Below, piece after piece: positions 52,317-61,440 of a stretch of 64,000 nt of DNA. The translations under genes and the position numbers were made by a program. The notes under the pieces are model-generated. The model ran no database searches, was not told the origin of the DNA, and was given only the letters and a program-made list of their open reading frames with translations. Positions within the stretch are counted from its first letter, which is position 1. Each line of letters opens with the position of its first letter. Source of the stretch: Marinomonas communis (GTDB taxonomy: Bacteria; Pseudomonadota; Gammaproteobacteria; Pseudomonadales; Marinomonadaceae); assembly GCF_004363305.1 (NCBI RefSeq), contig NZ_SNZA01000003.1:186001-250000 (forward strand). The letters run 5' to 3'.

Positions 52317-54419
52317 TTAGAAGTCGTATTGTGCGCTTAGGTAAATGCGGCGGCGCTCGCCTAGGTTCGAACCGATGTTGCGGTTAAAGCCAGAGGTAGC
52401 GTACACCTCATCTGTTAGGTTCTTGATCGTGGCTTGTAAGGTCCAAGCATCGATCTGTGTTTGCCATGTCGCATCATAAACCGTGTAAGGTTTGACCTTT
52501 TGGTGATCGCGATTGTACTGCTGACTAACGTACTCAGCGCCTACGGACACAGACGAAGATAAGCTCGGCAGGTCGTAACGTGTCCAAAGACCTAATTGAT
52601 GCAACGGTGAGTTCGAGAAGCGACGTGAATCGCCCGCAGCAAATTGAATGCCGTCGTCTGCATTGGCGTCTTTGATAACTGTGTCGTTGTAGGCATAGCT
52701 TAAGTTTGCTACCCAACGATTGGTAATATCTGCCAACACATCAATTTCCGCTCCTTGACTGCGCACTTTACCTAAAGCGATCAATAGATCGCTGTCATTA
52801 GGATCTTCTTGCAAGATGTTCTCACGAATAATGTGGTACACCGCAAAGTTTACATTCAAGCGATTATCTAACCAATATGTACGAACCCCAGCTTCCATCT
52901 GTTGGCTTTCTTCTGCGTCAAATGGCCCGCCAGAAGAGGCTTGCTGATCGCTCGCACTTTGTGGCTGGTAACCAGTTGAGAAAGAAGTGTAAGGCTTAAT
53001 GTGCTGATTCAGCTGGTAAGTGGCACCTACACGTGTGTCGACACCTTGATCTGAGTAATCGGCATTGTTTGAACTATTGGTGTTATCAACGAAGTCTTGA
53101 TCAAAGTAATTAAGACGTACGCCAGCAACTAGGTCTAACTTCTCTGTTACAGCCCACTGGTCTTGTAGTAGTAACCCGATTTGTTGCGAAACCGTACTGT
53201 TATTTTGGACTAGCGACATACTATAGGCACTGGTATCCGCATCATACACTGGGTTCGCTAAACTTAACGTGTCTGGATTGTTGGAGCGGTAATATAAGTA
53301 ATCATAAGTATTACGGGTGTAATCGGTTCCGACTAAGATCGTATGATCGTCCAAATCAAACACTAGATTACTCGATAACGTGACGCCTTCATTGGTACGT
53401 AACTGATCACGGTATTGGCGACGGATAGCATCGTCGACACCGTCGTTATCTGTATCGGTTAAACCGCGTGATTCATGGTATTTCTGAGCCTCTTCACCTT
53501 TAAAATAGCGCAGCCCCAAGTCCCAAGAGACGTCCTGAGTTAAGTATTGCTCTAGCTTAGCTTGGAATGTCTCGGCGTCTAATGCTTGGTAGTCGCCCGG
53601 CTCATTCGCGTTCCATGAATCGTCTGCTAAGAAGTTGCCATCATCGTCTGTTGGGATACCACGAAGACGAGCACCATGAAGTGTTTGATCAATATTAGTG
53701 TATTGCACGGTGAGCGTAGAGTCGTCGGAAATGTCCCAAGCGTAGCCAAGATCAATGTTTTGATTGTCTTGGTCGACGTTGTTGCGATAAGAGCCGCTTT
53801 CATCCTGATATAGAGAGATACGGTAACGTTGGCTCGCATCTTCGTTCACAGGACCAGAGCTTGAGAACTGAGCTGAGTGGTAATCCTTATTACCCGCGCC
53901 AAGTTTGATAAAGGTTTCAGGCTCATAAGTCGGTTTTTTGGAAACGTAATTAATAACGCCGCCAGGCTCACCAGCACCATATAAAGCACCAGCAGGGCCT
54001 TTGATAGCCTGCACTTCTTCAACGTTGACTAGCTGAGGAACCGTGAAAAACTCTTTGTAAGGGTTGCCGCGCATACCATCGTAGAGTTGCTCATCTTGGT
54101 GAAAGCCACGGAACGTCACGGTAGAAACATTATCTTGTGATACACCTGAAATAGAGCGATATAAATCGGTTACTTGATGAGCGGCTTGATCTTCAATCAA
54201 TGTTTCTGTCAGCACTTGTACCGACTGTGGTGTTTTGTCGATTTGCGTATCCGTTCGCGAGCCAATCGTCGCGGTTTCTTCCTTGTAATGTGATAGGGCA
54301 CGTCCTGTGACAATTAGAGTATCGAGCTGCTCATCTGAAAGGTTGTCGTTGTCATTACTCGCCGCCATCAGAGGAACTGACAGAAGCAATAGACTGGAAG
54401 AAAGGATCGGATATTTCAT
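52317..54419 (-). CDS. TonB-dependent siderophore receptor
   Basis: An outer-membrane receptor of 700 residues. It has a signal peptide (about 1-19), a TonB box (DTLIVTGR, about 32-39) and a plug (about 60-165, with VSTVTFRGFHQDEQLYDGMRG and GAGEPGGVINYVSKKPT, each quoted in its diagnostic part: FRGFHQDEQLYDG). A 22-strand barrel ends YLSAQYDF. It has no STN domain, so it does not signal to a sigma factor. The pattern resembles FhuA/FoxA-type ferrisiderophore receptors. One outer loop has DTDNDGVDD (322-330), a calcium-loop-like motif. It is the last gene of a leftward operon with its own ABC importer. Confidence 0.92.
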   Translation of the reverse strand: MKYPILSSSLLLLSVPLMAASNDNDNLSDEQLDTLIVTGRALSHYKEETATIGSRTDTQIDKTPQSVQVLTETLIEDQAAHQVTDLYRSISGVSQDNVSTVTFRGFHQDEQLYDGMRGNPYKEFFTVPQLVNVEEVQAIKGPAGALYGAGEPGGVINYVSKKPTYEPETFIKLGAGNKDYHSAQFSSSGPVNEDASQRYRISLYQDESGSYRNNVDQDNQNIDLGYAWDISDDSTLTVQYTNIDQTLHGARLRGIPTDDDGNFLADDSWNANEPGDYQALDAETFQAKLEQYLTQDVSWDLGLRYFKGEEAQKYHESRGLTDTDNDGVDDAIRRQYRDQLRTNEGVTLSSNLVFDLDDHTILVGTDYTRNTYDYLYYRSNNPDTLSLANPVYDADTSAYSMSLVQNNSTVSQQIGLLLQDQWAVTEKLDLVAGVRLNYFDQDFVDNTNSSNNADYSDQGVDTRVGATYQLNQHIKPYTSFSTGYQPQSASDQQASSGGPFDAEESQQMEAGVRTYWLDNRLNVNFAVYHIIRENILQEDPNDSDLLIALGKVRSQGAEIDVLADITNRWVANLSYAYNDTVIKDANADDGIQFAAGDSRRFSNSPLHQLGLWTRYDLPSLSSSVSVGAEYVSQQYNRDHQKVKPYTVYDATWQTQIDAWTLQATIKNLTDEVYATSGFNRNIGSNLGERRRIYLSAQYDF

Positions 54420-54457
54420 AATGCCTTAGTCTTTATGGATTAATATGAAGGGGGAGA

Positions 54458-55228
54458 TCAGTCTTCCACCACACACATTGGCGTGTTGGAGACAGGATCT
54501 CGGTGAATTTGTGCTTGCAAAGAAAATACGTCTTGGAGCATGGCTGAGGTCAGTACCTCTTCAGGAGAGCCTTGATATTTCAGCTCACCGGATTTCATTA
54601 CCACCAGATGATCGCAATAGCGTGCAGCTTGGTTGATATCGTGCAGCACGGTAATGATGGTTTTGCCCTGTTGATTAAGCATCTGCAGTTGATGCATCAA
54701 TTCCACTTGGTGGTTGATATCCATGTAAGTGGTAGGCTCATCGAGTAACAGGTAAGGCGTGTCTTGCGCTAAGACCATGGCCAGCCAAACGCGCTGACGC
54801 TGCCCGCCGGACAATTCGCTGACCAGTTTTTCTTTAAGTTCGAAAGTGCCTGTCTGCTGCATCATCTGCTCAACGATCTGATGATCTTGCTGGCTAAGTT
54901 TTCCCCAAAAACCGGTATAAGGGCTGCGACCATAGGCGACCAAGTCTTTGACCTTAATGCCCTCTGGGATGGGTTGTGTTTGCGGCAGCAGTGCCAGTTC
55001 TTTCGATAATTGTTTCGAAGGGTAATGATGTAAGTTTTTGCCTTGCCAGTGAGCTTCACCAGACATCGCCGGTAAGATGCGCGCAAAGCATTTTAATAAG
55101 GTCGATTTACCACAACCATTGGGTCCTAACAGAGCGATGAACTTTCCATCGGGCAGTGTTAAATCCATCTCTTTAACGATCGTTTGACCATGGTAGCCAA
55201 CACTGAGTTTATGAGCGCTTAGAGACAT
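54458..55228 (-). CDS. Iron-siderophore ABC transporter ATPase (FecE/FhuC type)
   Basis: The ATPase of the importer. The frame starts at 55255, but ATG 55228 (MSLSAHKLSVGYHGQTIV) fits the family N-terminus, with GAGG 11-14 bases before it, giving 256 residues. Walker A GPNGCGKS is at 35-42, signature LSGGQRQRVWLA, Walker B YLLLDEPTTYMD, switch H in TVLHDINQAARYCDHL. The start follows the permease stop by two bases. It powers ferric chelate import from the periplasm. Confidence 0.93.
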   Translation of the reverse strand: MSLSAHKLSVGYHGQTIVKEMDLTLPDGKFIALLGPNGCGKSTLLKCFARILPAMSGEAHWQGKNLHHYPSKQLSKELALLPQTQPIPEGIKVKDLVAYGRSPYTGFWGKLSQQDHQIVEQMMQQTGTFELKEKLVSELSGGQRQRVWLAMVLAQDTPYLLLDEPTTYMDINHQVELMHQLQMLNQQGKTIITVLHDINQAARYCDHLVVMKSGELKYQGSPEEVLTSAMLQDVFSLQAQIHRDPVSNTPMCVVED

Positions 55229-55230
55229 AA

Positions 55231-56190
55231 TTACTTCATCCTCAACAGGAGCCAAAGGAAATAGGGCGCACCAATAATGGCGGTTAGAATACCCGCAGGC
55301 AGTTCAATCGGCGGATCTAGAGTTCGTGCCGCTAAATCCGCAGCGAGTAATAAACAAGCTCCGGTTAACATGGTGGCGGGCAGTAGTGGTTGATGGCGAC
55401 CGCCCACTAATTTGCGCGTTAGATGAGGCGCGACTAAACCAAGAAAACCAATCGGGCCACAAATTGACACACAAGCAGCGGTTAATGCCACGGCAATCGC
55501 AAGCGCAAGAAGTCGCAAGTGCTGTGGTCTGGCACCTAAGCTGATGGCGCTGTCATCACCAAGATCGAGCAAGTTCAAGTATTTGCTCAGCCCTAACGCC
55601 AGAGGGATAAGCACAAACCATGGCAGTAAGGCTTGCAGTTGTGCCCAGCCACGGCCCCATAAACTACCGGTTAACCACAACAAGGCGTTGTTGATTTCTA
55701 GTGGTTTAGTCAACATTAGAAAATCAATACAGCTGGCCCAAAGTGCGGCCAGCGCCACCCCAGTGATAGCCAGCTTAATGGCACTGCTGCGGGCACCACA
55801 GAGATACCAAAGTACCAGCGCTGCCAAAATCCCCCCTGCCAAAGCCACTTCAGGCAGCCATCTCGTTGATGCCTCACTAAAGAAAGTCATATAGCAAACC
55901 GCTGCTAGACCAGCCCCATGACCGACCCCTAAAACGTCTGGTGAAGCGAGGGGGTTACGGATGACCCCTTGAACTAATGCGCCAGAGAGCGCAAGTCCCG
56001 CTCCGACTAATATGGCTAGAAAAATACGCGGCAGACGGTATTCGTAAATGGTGAAGTGATTCTCTGAACTGGCGTATAGCCCTTTCCACACCTCCTCTAC
56101 AGATAGCGAAACGGCCCCAAACATGAGATTAGCTAGGGCAAGGAGCAGCAGAGTGATTACAGCAATTGGAAAGAAACGTTGTGCGGTCAT
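55231..56190 (-). CDS. Iron-siderophore ABC transporter permease 2 (FecD type)
   Basis: An inner-membrane permease of the BtuC/FecCD family with about nine hydrophobic segments. Family blocks are RLPRIFLAILVGAGLALSGA, GVIRNPLASPDVLGVGHGAG and the coupling region GPIGFLGLVAPHLTRKLVGG. At 319 residues it is the normal length. Its start overlaps the stop of permease 1 by four bases (ATGA). The two permeases form the heterodimeric channel. Confidence 0.93.
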   Translation of the reverse strand: MTAQRFFPIAVITLLLLALANLMFGAVSLSVEEVWKGLYASSENHFTIYEYRLPRIFLAILVGAGLALSGALVQGVIRNPLASPDVLGVGHGAGLAAVCYMTFFSEASTRWLPEVALAGGILAALVLWYLCGARSSAIKLAITGVALAALWASCIDFLMLTKPLEINNALLWLTGSLWGRGWAQLQALLPWFVLIPLALGLSKYLNLLDLGDDSAISLGARPQHLRLLALAIAVALTAACVSICGPIGFLGLVAPHLTRKLVGGRHQPLLPATMLTGACLLLAADLAARTLDPPIELPAGILTAIIGAPYFLWLLLRMK

Positions 56191-57185
56191 AGGGTTCGCT
56201 TTCGCACTAAATAGATAAAGAAGGGCGCACCGATCAATGCCAAGATGGCTCCCGCTGGGGTTTCCATTGGGTAGCTGATGGCTCGGCTCAAGGTATCGGC
56301 TAGTGTCACCAGCGTCGCTCCGAGTAACATGGCGACTGGCAAGAAAATACGAAAGTCTTGCCCTACTAATAAGCGCGCCATATGTGGAACGATTAAGCCA
56401 ATAAAGCCAATGCTACCGACAGCACTAATGGTGGTGCCTACCAGCAGCAATACTAGAAAACTGCCAAATAGTTTACTGCGCAAAAGATTGGCGCCTAGGT
56501 TGCGGGCATGCTCTTCGCCCAATTGCAGAAGGTTCAGAGAAGGGGTCAACAAGAGCGCCCCGAATAACCCTGCCAGTGCAAAAGGCCAATAATGCTGCCA
56601 AGTTTGCCAACGTGCATCGGCAAGGCTTCCCGTTAACCAAGTTAGCACCCCTGCGGCTTGATCTTCCTCCATAATGACAACCGCTTTGGTCAATGCGGCA
56701 CACAGAGCGGAAATGGCCACACCGGCTAATACCAAGCGTCCATGTTCGTTGCCACCGATGCGCCAACTGTTACCGAGTAACATGACCAACAACCAAGCAA
56801 CACCGCCACCTATCATGGCGGCGAGAGATGTACTCAATGCGCCATAGAGGATAGGTAAAGTCGAAACCAGCGCCATGCCTAACGCCGCACCAGCATTGAT
56901 ACCAAGTACTGATGGCGCAGCCAGAGGATTACGAGTGAGGCCTTGCATAATCGTACCAGCCGTCGCTAGACAAGCTCCGACAAACATAGCGGTGAGCAAG
57001 CGTGGCAGACGAAGATCTTGCACAATTCGATGACTAATGGACTGGCTGTCAAAATGCGTCAGACTGAGCCAAACATCTTGTGCTTGAATGGGAATAACGG
57101 ACCATGCAAACAAATTCCACCATCCTAATAGCAATAAAAGGATGGCGGCTAAGACAATGGTCAACCCATAAAATGGTCGGGTCAT
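56187..57185 (-). CDS. Iron-siderophore ABC transporter permease 1 (FecC type)
   Basis: The companion permease, 332 residues, with the same family blocks (DLRLPRLLTAMFVGACLATA, GLTRNPLAAPSVLGINAGAA, GSIGFIGLIVPHMARLLVGQ) and about nine membrane segments. It follows the binding-protein gene by nine bases and overlaps permease 2 by four. Sequence alone cannot tell which chelate it imports; the FecBCDE label describes the architecture only. Confidence 0.93.
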   Translation of the reverse strand: MTRPFYGLTIVLAAILLLLLGWWNLFAWSVIPIQAQDVWLSLTHFDSQSISHRIVQDLRLPRLLTAMFVGACLATAGTIMQGLTRNPLAAPSVLGINAGAALGMALVSTLPILYGALSTSLAAMIGGGVAWLLVMLLGNSWRIGGNEHGRLVLAGVAISALCAALTKAVVIMEEDQAAGVLTWLTGSLADARWQTWQHYWPFALAGLFGALLLTPSLNLLQLGEEHARNLGANLLRSKLFGSFLVLLLVGTTISAVGSIGFIGLIVPHMARLLVGQDFRIFLPVAMLLGATLVTLADTLSRAISYPMETPAGAILALIGAPFFIYLVRKRTL

Positions 57186-57194
57186 AAGAATGGC

Positions 57195-58091
57195 TTAAGG
57201 CTTGTTAAATATAGTGAGCAGATCCTTTGCCATGTGCTCTGCAGCCATGATGCCGCGACAGCGTGACCAAACGTTTGGATTGACGGAGTAAATATGCTTG
57301 TTTTGAACGGCTTGCAACACTTGCCACAGCGGCTCGCTTTGCCATTTGTCGACAATGCTTGGCTGTGTGTAATGACCGACAATGAAGTAATTTGGGTTAA
57401 TCGCCAGTAGCTGCTCTAAGCTCGTTTGACGATAGGCTGAATCATCACGATCCGATTGCGGTGTTTGCATGCCTAGAGCTTGGATAACACCACCAGCATA
57501 AGAATCTGCGGTATGAAGAAACAGGGCATCTGCTCGTGCTACGCCAAATTGGACGGTGGCTTGGCTGGGAAGTTGCTTAGCCATATTAGCCATCTTGTCG
57601 CGGTGAAGCGCGAGTCGCTCTTGCATCGCCTGTTCTTTGCCAACGATTTTACCAATGATGGCGGCCGCTTTTAGATTGTCTGAATAAGTCTCACGGCGCG
57701 ATGGCAAAATCAGCGTTGGCGCGATTTTCTTTAAGTCATCGTAGACCGCTTCATGTCTAGAAATATCGGCAATAATAAGATCAGGCTTTAACGAAGCGAT
57801 CACTTCTAAGCTAGGTTGTGAACGTGTACCGACTGACTGCCAATCGCCGATGATGTCACGAACTTCTGGTAAAACGCGGTTTTTGTCTTTGTCATCAGCG
57901 ATACCAACAGGGGCAACGCCTACCGCAGCCAACGCGTCTGCAAATGAGAATTCCAATACCACGATTCGTTGTGGCGCATAGTCTAATGAGAAACTGCCTT
58001 TACTGTCTTCGACTGTGACAGCGTGAACGTTTGTAGCAAGTAAAACACTACAAAGAAGCAATCCTAGTTGTTTAAACGTGGAAATCAGCAT
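57195..58091 (-). CDS. Periplasmic iron-chelate binding protein (FecB/FepB type)
   Basis: The class III substrate-binding protein of the importer. An upstream TTG (58097) opens the frame, but ATG 58091 (MLISTFKQLGLLLCSV) is the likely start, giving 298 residues. It has a signal peptide ending near NVHA (about residue 24), then the TroA/BtuF-type lobes: RIVVLEFSFADALAAVGVAP, VGTRSQPSLEVIASLKPDLI, the long linking helix and a C-terminal lobe with LLAINPNYFIVGHY. It is the first gene of the operon and is preceded by a Fur-box-like site. Confidence 0.92.
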   Translation of the reverse strand: MLISTFKQLGLLLCSVLLATNVHAVTVEDSKGSFSLDYAPQRIVVLEFSFADALAAVGVAPVGIADDKDKNRVLPEVRDIIGDWQSVGTRSQPSLEVIASLKPDLIIADISRHEAVYDDLKKIAPTLILPSRRETYSDNLKAAAIIGKIVGKEQAMQERLALHRDKMANMAKQLPSQATVQFGVARADALFLHTADSYAGGVIQALGMQTPQSDRDDSAYRQTSLEQLLAINPNYFIVGHYTQPSIVDKWQSEPLWQVLQAVQNKHIYSVNPNVWSRCRGIMAAEHMAKDLLTIFNKP

Positions 58092-58127
58092 AATCAAACG
58101 GCTCTTAGCATAATAAATTCAATGTAT

Positions 58128-58146
58128 GATAATGTTTCTCATATGC
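58128..58146 (-). promoter_or_regulatory. Fur-box-like site before the iron ABC operon
   Basis: GATAATGTTTCTCATATGC matches the 19-base Fur consensus at 13 positions, including the first seven. It is 37-55 bases before the binding-protein start codon. An A/T-rich second half site follows near 58170. The rest of the gap up to 58391 shows no gene. Confidence 0.6.
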
Positions 58147-58391
58147 GCTTAAAAGCAAAAATCATTATTACATTAGTTACAATATAGTGATTCAACGTTT
58201 TTTGTGGTCAGAACCCGCCATACCACGGGCGATTAGCTGGGTGAACTAAGGATAAAACAGGGAAGACATAGCCCGAAGAATGTTGATGCAATGTAACAAT
58301 ATGTAAACTAGCGGGCCTTAGTAGCACTGCTGTGGGGCGTTTTGCCAAGGTGCTGCTTGGATTCTAATAATAACGATTGGGAGACCCCTTC

Positions 58392-59333
58392 ATGATTATC
58401 CAACTGTTTCCAGTTTGGGCGGTTTTGTTGTCCGCTTTAGCTATGATTCAACCAAGTTTTTTTATTGATTTTAAAGGGTATATTTTACCTTTACTGATGA
58501 TCATTATGCTGGCGATGGGCTTGACCCTAAGTGCCAGTGACTTTAAGCGTGTCGGTAAAAATGGCAAAGCCGTTGCCGTCGGTGTTCTACTGCAGTTTTT
58601 AGTCATGCCAATTACCGCATTGTTGATTGCCACCATGTTTGGTTTTGATAGTGAATTGACCGTAGGGATGTTGTTGGTCGGCAGTGTGGCCGGCGGCACA
58701 TCTTCAAACGTGATGTGCTACCTCGCAAAGGGGGACACCGCTTTGTCTATCTCTATGACGGCTATCTCGACCTTGCTAGGAGTAGTGCTAACACCTTTAT
58801 TGGTTTCACTGATGATTGGTACGAGTGTCGACGTCCCCGTTCAATCTATGTTGATCAGCTTGGTGAAAATTGTATTGATCCCAGTGGCGTTAGGGGTGTT
58901 GATTAATACCTTCGCTCACCAATTAGTGCGCAAAGCTGAGTTTGTTTTACCCTACGTGTCCATGTTTGCGATTGTGTTTATTATCGCTATTGTGGTTGCG
59001 CTAAGTTCGGAGAAAATTGCCGCTGTGGGCGCTTTGGTGGCTGTAGCAGTGATCTTGCATAACGGTATCGGCCTGACATTAGGTTACTGGGTAACTTATG
59101 CACTTGGTTTTGATAAGAAAGTGTGTCGCACCATTGCGTTTGAAGTTGGCCTACAGAACTCTGGCTTGGCTTCCGCGTTGGCGGTTAAATTCTTTACACC
59201 GGCTGCGGCGCTACCTGGATCAATTTTCAGTGTTTGGCACAATATTTCAGGCTCTCTGATTGCAAGTTACTGGAGTAAAAAGCCAACTCATGTGCAACCG
59301 GAGCAATCACAAACCGCTGCCGAAAGCCTGTAA
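58392..59333 (+). CDS. Bile acid:sodium symporter (BASS) family transporter
   Basis: An integral membrane transporter of 313 residues with nine to ten segments, sodium-coupled in the family. ATG 58392 is preferred over the upstream TTG 58377 because GGGAG precedes it. Family blocks are MIIMLAMGLTLSASDF, LVGSVAGGTSSNVMCYLAKG and the sodium-site motif FEVGLQNSGLASALA near residue 260. Substrates vary (bile acids, pyruvate, pantothenate and others), so none is assigned. It sits alone between the iron operon and the two-component genes. Confidence 0.88.
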   Translation: MIIQLFPVWAVLLSALAMIQPSFFIDFKGYILPLLMIIMLAMGLTLSASDFKRVGKNGKAVAVGVLLQFLVMPITALLIATMFGFDSELTVGMLLVGSVAGGTSSNVMCYLAKGDTALSISMTAISTLLGVVLTPLLVSLMIGTSVDVPVQSMLISLVKIVLIPVALGVLINTFAHQLVRKAEFVLPYVSMFAIVFIIAIVVALSSEKIAAVGALVAVAVILHNGIGLTLGYWVTYALGFDKKVCRTIAFEVGLQNSGLASALAVKFFTPAAALPGSIFSVWHNISGSLIASYWSKKPTHVQPEQSQTAAESL

Positions 59334-59354
59334 TACTTAGTTTTCAATTAACGC

Positions 59355-60629
59355 TTATTCAAGTGTTATGACCGGTAAGCGGAGGGTGGCTTCACAGCCA
59401 CCCTCCATGCGGTTTCTAATAGAAAATCCCCAGCCGTATCGTTGACATAAGTCCTGAACAATCAGTAGACCTAAGCCATGGCCTGTACTGTTTTCGGACG
59501 GGGCATATCCTTCACCTTCATCCGTTACAGTGATACTGGTATCCGTCATGCTGACGGTGATGTCGCCTGAGCTTGAAGCGGCGATGCTATTGCGTAATAA
59601 GTTACCGAGTACCATTTCCAAGATCGCTGGTGTCGCTTGCGTCATAGGTGAGCCATGAATGTCGGATCTTAGCTGCAATTTTTTAGCGTCTGCTTGGGCT
59701 TGATTCTTTTGCACTATGTTGAGTATTTCGTTTGCCTCGATCGTGCGCAGAGGGGCATTTGTTTGACTTTTCTCATAGCGTACCAAGCCAAGTAAGGCAT
59801 CCACCATGGTCAGCATTTGCTCGGTGGCATGTTGGATCCTACCTAGTTGGCGCTTGGCGAATGGGGTGCTGGTTTCTTTTGCCAACAAACTACTAGAGCC
59901 TTTCATGACCGTAAGAGGGGTCCTTAACTCATGGCTGGCGTAACGGGCGAAGGCTTGTTCCCGTTTAATAAGTTGATCCATCTCTGTGCGGTATTGGTTT
60001 AGCGTTTGAGTCAGCGTTTGGAACTCTTGGGCAGCGCCACTTGGAACTTGGAAGGCATGGTGAATATTACCTTGGTGTTGTTCAAGCTGTTCACACAAAT
60101 CGTTTACGGGACGGATCAAGCTTTTAGAAATGCGCGTTAAAATAGCGGTAAACGCGCCAATCAAAAGTACGACTAAGCCAAGGACAATGGCGATAACATT
60201 AATGAATTCTTGTTGTGTGATTTCTATTTCTTCAATGCGAGATACTAAGATCAGTTGCTGTTCAGCACCACGTAAAGTGAATGTGGTACTTAGAATCATC
60301 CTAGAATCTTCACCTTCCCCTGTTTCTCCTAAAAAATCGCCTTGATCCTTTAACTCAGTTTGCAATGCTGCGGGTACATCCTGCCAACCATGAAAAGCGG
60401 AGGTCAGGGTGTCGAGTTGGACGGAGGTTTCCTTTGGGTGGGCCAAGAAGTACTGAATGGCCTGCTGTTTATCAATCATAATACGTCGTTCACCGACGCG
60501 ATCTTCTGACCAGGTCAGAACTAAGCTGATCAGTGCGACACAAAAAATACCCACTACAATGGCGACTAGGGTAAAAAACACCGCCAGCCTACCCGTCATA
60601 CTTTTGGTGTTTTGAAAGAAGGATGGCAT
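59355..60629 (-). CDS. Sensor histidine kinase
   Basis: A 424-residue membrane kinase with two transmembrane segments (14-39 and 143-165). They flank a roughly 100-residue periplasmic sensor of unknown ligand, rich in Glu and Asp (GETGEGEDS, RIEEIEI). A HAMP-like linker follows (about 166-215). The phosphoacceptor H233 lies in YASHELRTPL and the ATPase has an N-box (LGNLLRNSIAAS) and GHGLGL. Its start shares one base with the response regulator stop. The acidic sensor region recalls PhoQ/PmrB-like cation sensing (inference). Confidence 0.92.
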   Translation of the reverse strand: MPSFFQNTKSMTGRLAVFFTLVAIVVGIFCVALISLVLTWSEDRVGERRIMIDKQQAIQYFLAHPKETSVQLDTLTSAFHGWQDVPAALQTELKDQGDFLGETGEGEDSRMILSTTFTLRGAEQQLILVSRIEEIEITQQEFINVIAIVLGLVVLLIGAFTAILTRISKSLIRPVNDLCEQLEQHQGNIHHAFQVPSGAAQEFQTLTQTLNQYRTEMDQLIKREQAFARYASHELRTPLTVMKGSSSLLAKETSTPFAKRQLGRIQHATEQMLTMVDALLGLVRYEKSQTNAPLRTIEANEILNIVQKNQAQADAKKLQLRSDIHGSPMTQATPAILEMVLGNLLRNSIAASSSGDITVSMTDTSITVTDEGEGYAPSENSTGHGLGLLIVQDLCQRYGWGFSIRNRMEGGCEATLRLPVITLE

Positions 60630-61312
60630 TACTGGTCGCCCTCTAGGTAAAAACCAATTTTAGGTCGAGTTTTTAAGATTTGACTCTCAAAGGGTTTGTC
60701 CAATTGACTACGTAGCTGATAAATATGGCTGCGTAAAACGTCTTGGCTGGGCTTGTCTTCTCCCCAAAGCTGATAAGCCATTTCTTCCTTAGTGACTAAA
60801 TTTGGTGCGGCTGATACCAGCATTTTTAGCAGGGTAAAAGTAGTTGGCGTTAAAACGAGCAGCTTTCCTTGACGGTAGGCCTTACCTGTTTTGAGGTGCA
60901 AGGTGATATCTTGATAGTGTAATTCGTTGGCCGCCACAGCACCTGAATGGCGGCGCATCAAAGCTTGCATGCGAGCTTGTAAAATTTCTAGGTCGAAAGG
61001 CTTAGTCAGATAATCGTCTGCACCGACGTTCAATCCTTGGATTTCGTCCTTTTGACTGTCCATGGCGGTCAACATCAATATCGGGGTGCTATCTCCTGTT
61101 TCACGTAAGCGCTGGCATAGGGTAATACCGTCGATACGGGGCAGCATCAAATCCAGCAAGATAAGATCAAATGTGTTCTCTAATGCTAGCTTTAGGCCTA
61201 GTTCACCATTGTCTGCGTAATCCAGCTCCAAGCCATTGTATTCAAAAAAATCAAATAGCATACCGGCTATTTCTCGGTTGTCTTCGATGAGTAAAACCCG
61301 CGGCACAATCAT
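60629..61312 (-). CDS. OmpR-family response regulator
   Basis: A 227-residue DNA-binding regulator. The receiver has the acidic pair E10-D11, phosphoacceptor D54 (LILLDLMLP) and K104 (LTKPFD). The C-terminal winged helix carries RSHIYQLRSQLDKPF. It is the first gene of a two-gene operon with the kinase. It diverges from two glycosyltransferase genes of the type used for lipid A modification, which are plausible targets (inference). Confidence 0.93.
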   Translation of the reverse strand: MIVPRVLLIEDNREIAGMLFDFFEYNGLELDYADNGELGLKLALENTFDLILLDLMLPRIDGITLCQRLRETGDSTPILMLTAMDSQKDEIQGLNVGADDYLTKPFDLEILQARMQALMRRHSGAVAANELHYQDITLHLKTGKAYRQGKLLVLTPTTFTLLKMLVSAAPNLVTKEEMAYQLWGEDKPSQDVLRSHIYQLRSQLDKPFESQILKTRPKIGFYLEGDQ

Positions 61313-61440
61313 TCTCCAAATACTGGCGTGGCTGAGTTAATTATGGCCAGAAAAGCGTGAAAAAAACGTCAATAACAAGTTATTCACAGCACCTTTTTTA
61401 GACTGAGTGAACTTTGATTCCATCAGGAGCCGACTCAGCC

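Noticed and set aside
52317..58091. Naming the second iron operon as ferric citrate (fecABCDE)
   Set aside because: The ABC genes have that architecture, but the receptor lacks the STN domain of FecA and looks FhuA/FoxA-like. The substrate is not readable from sequence.
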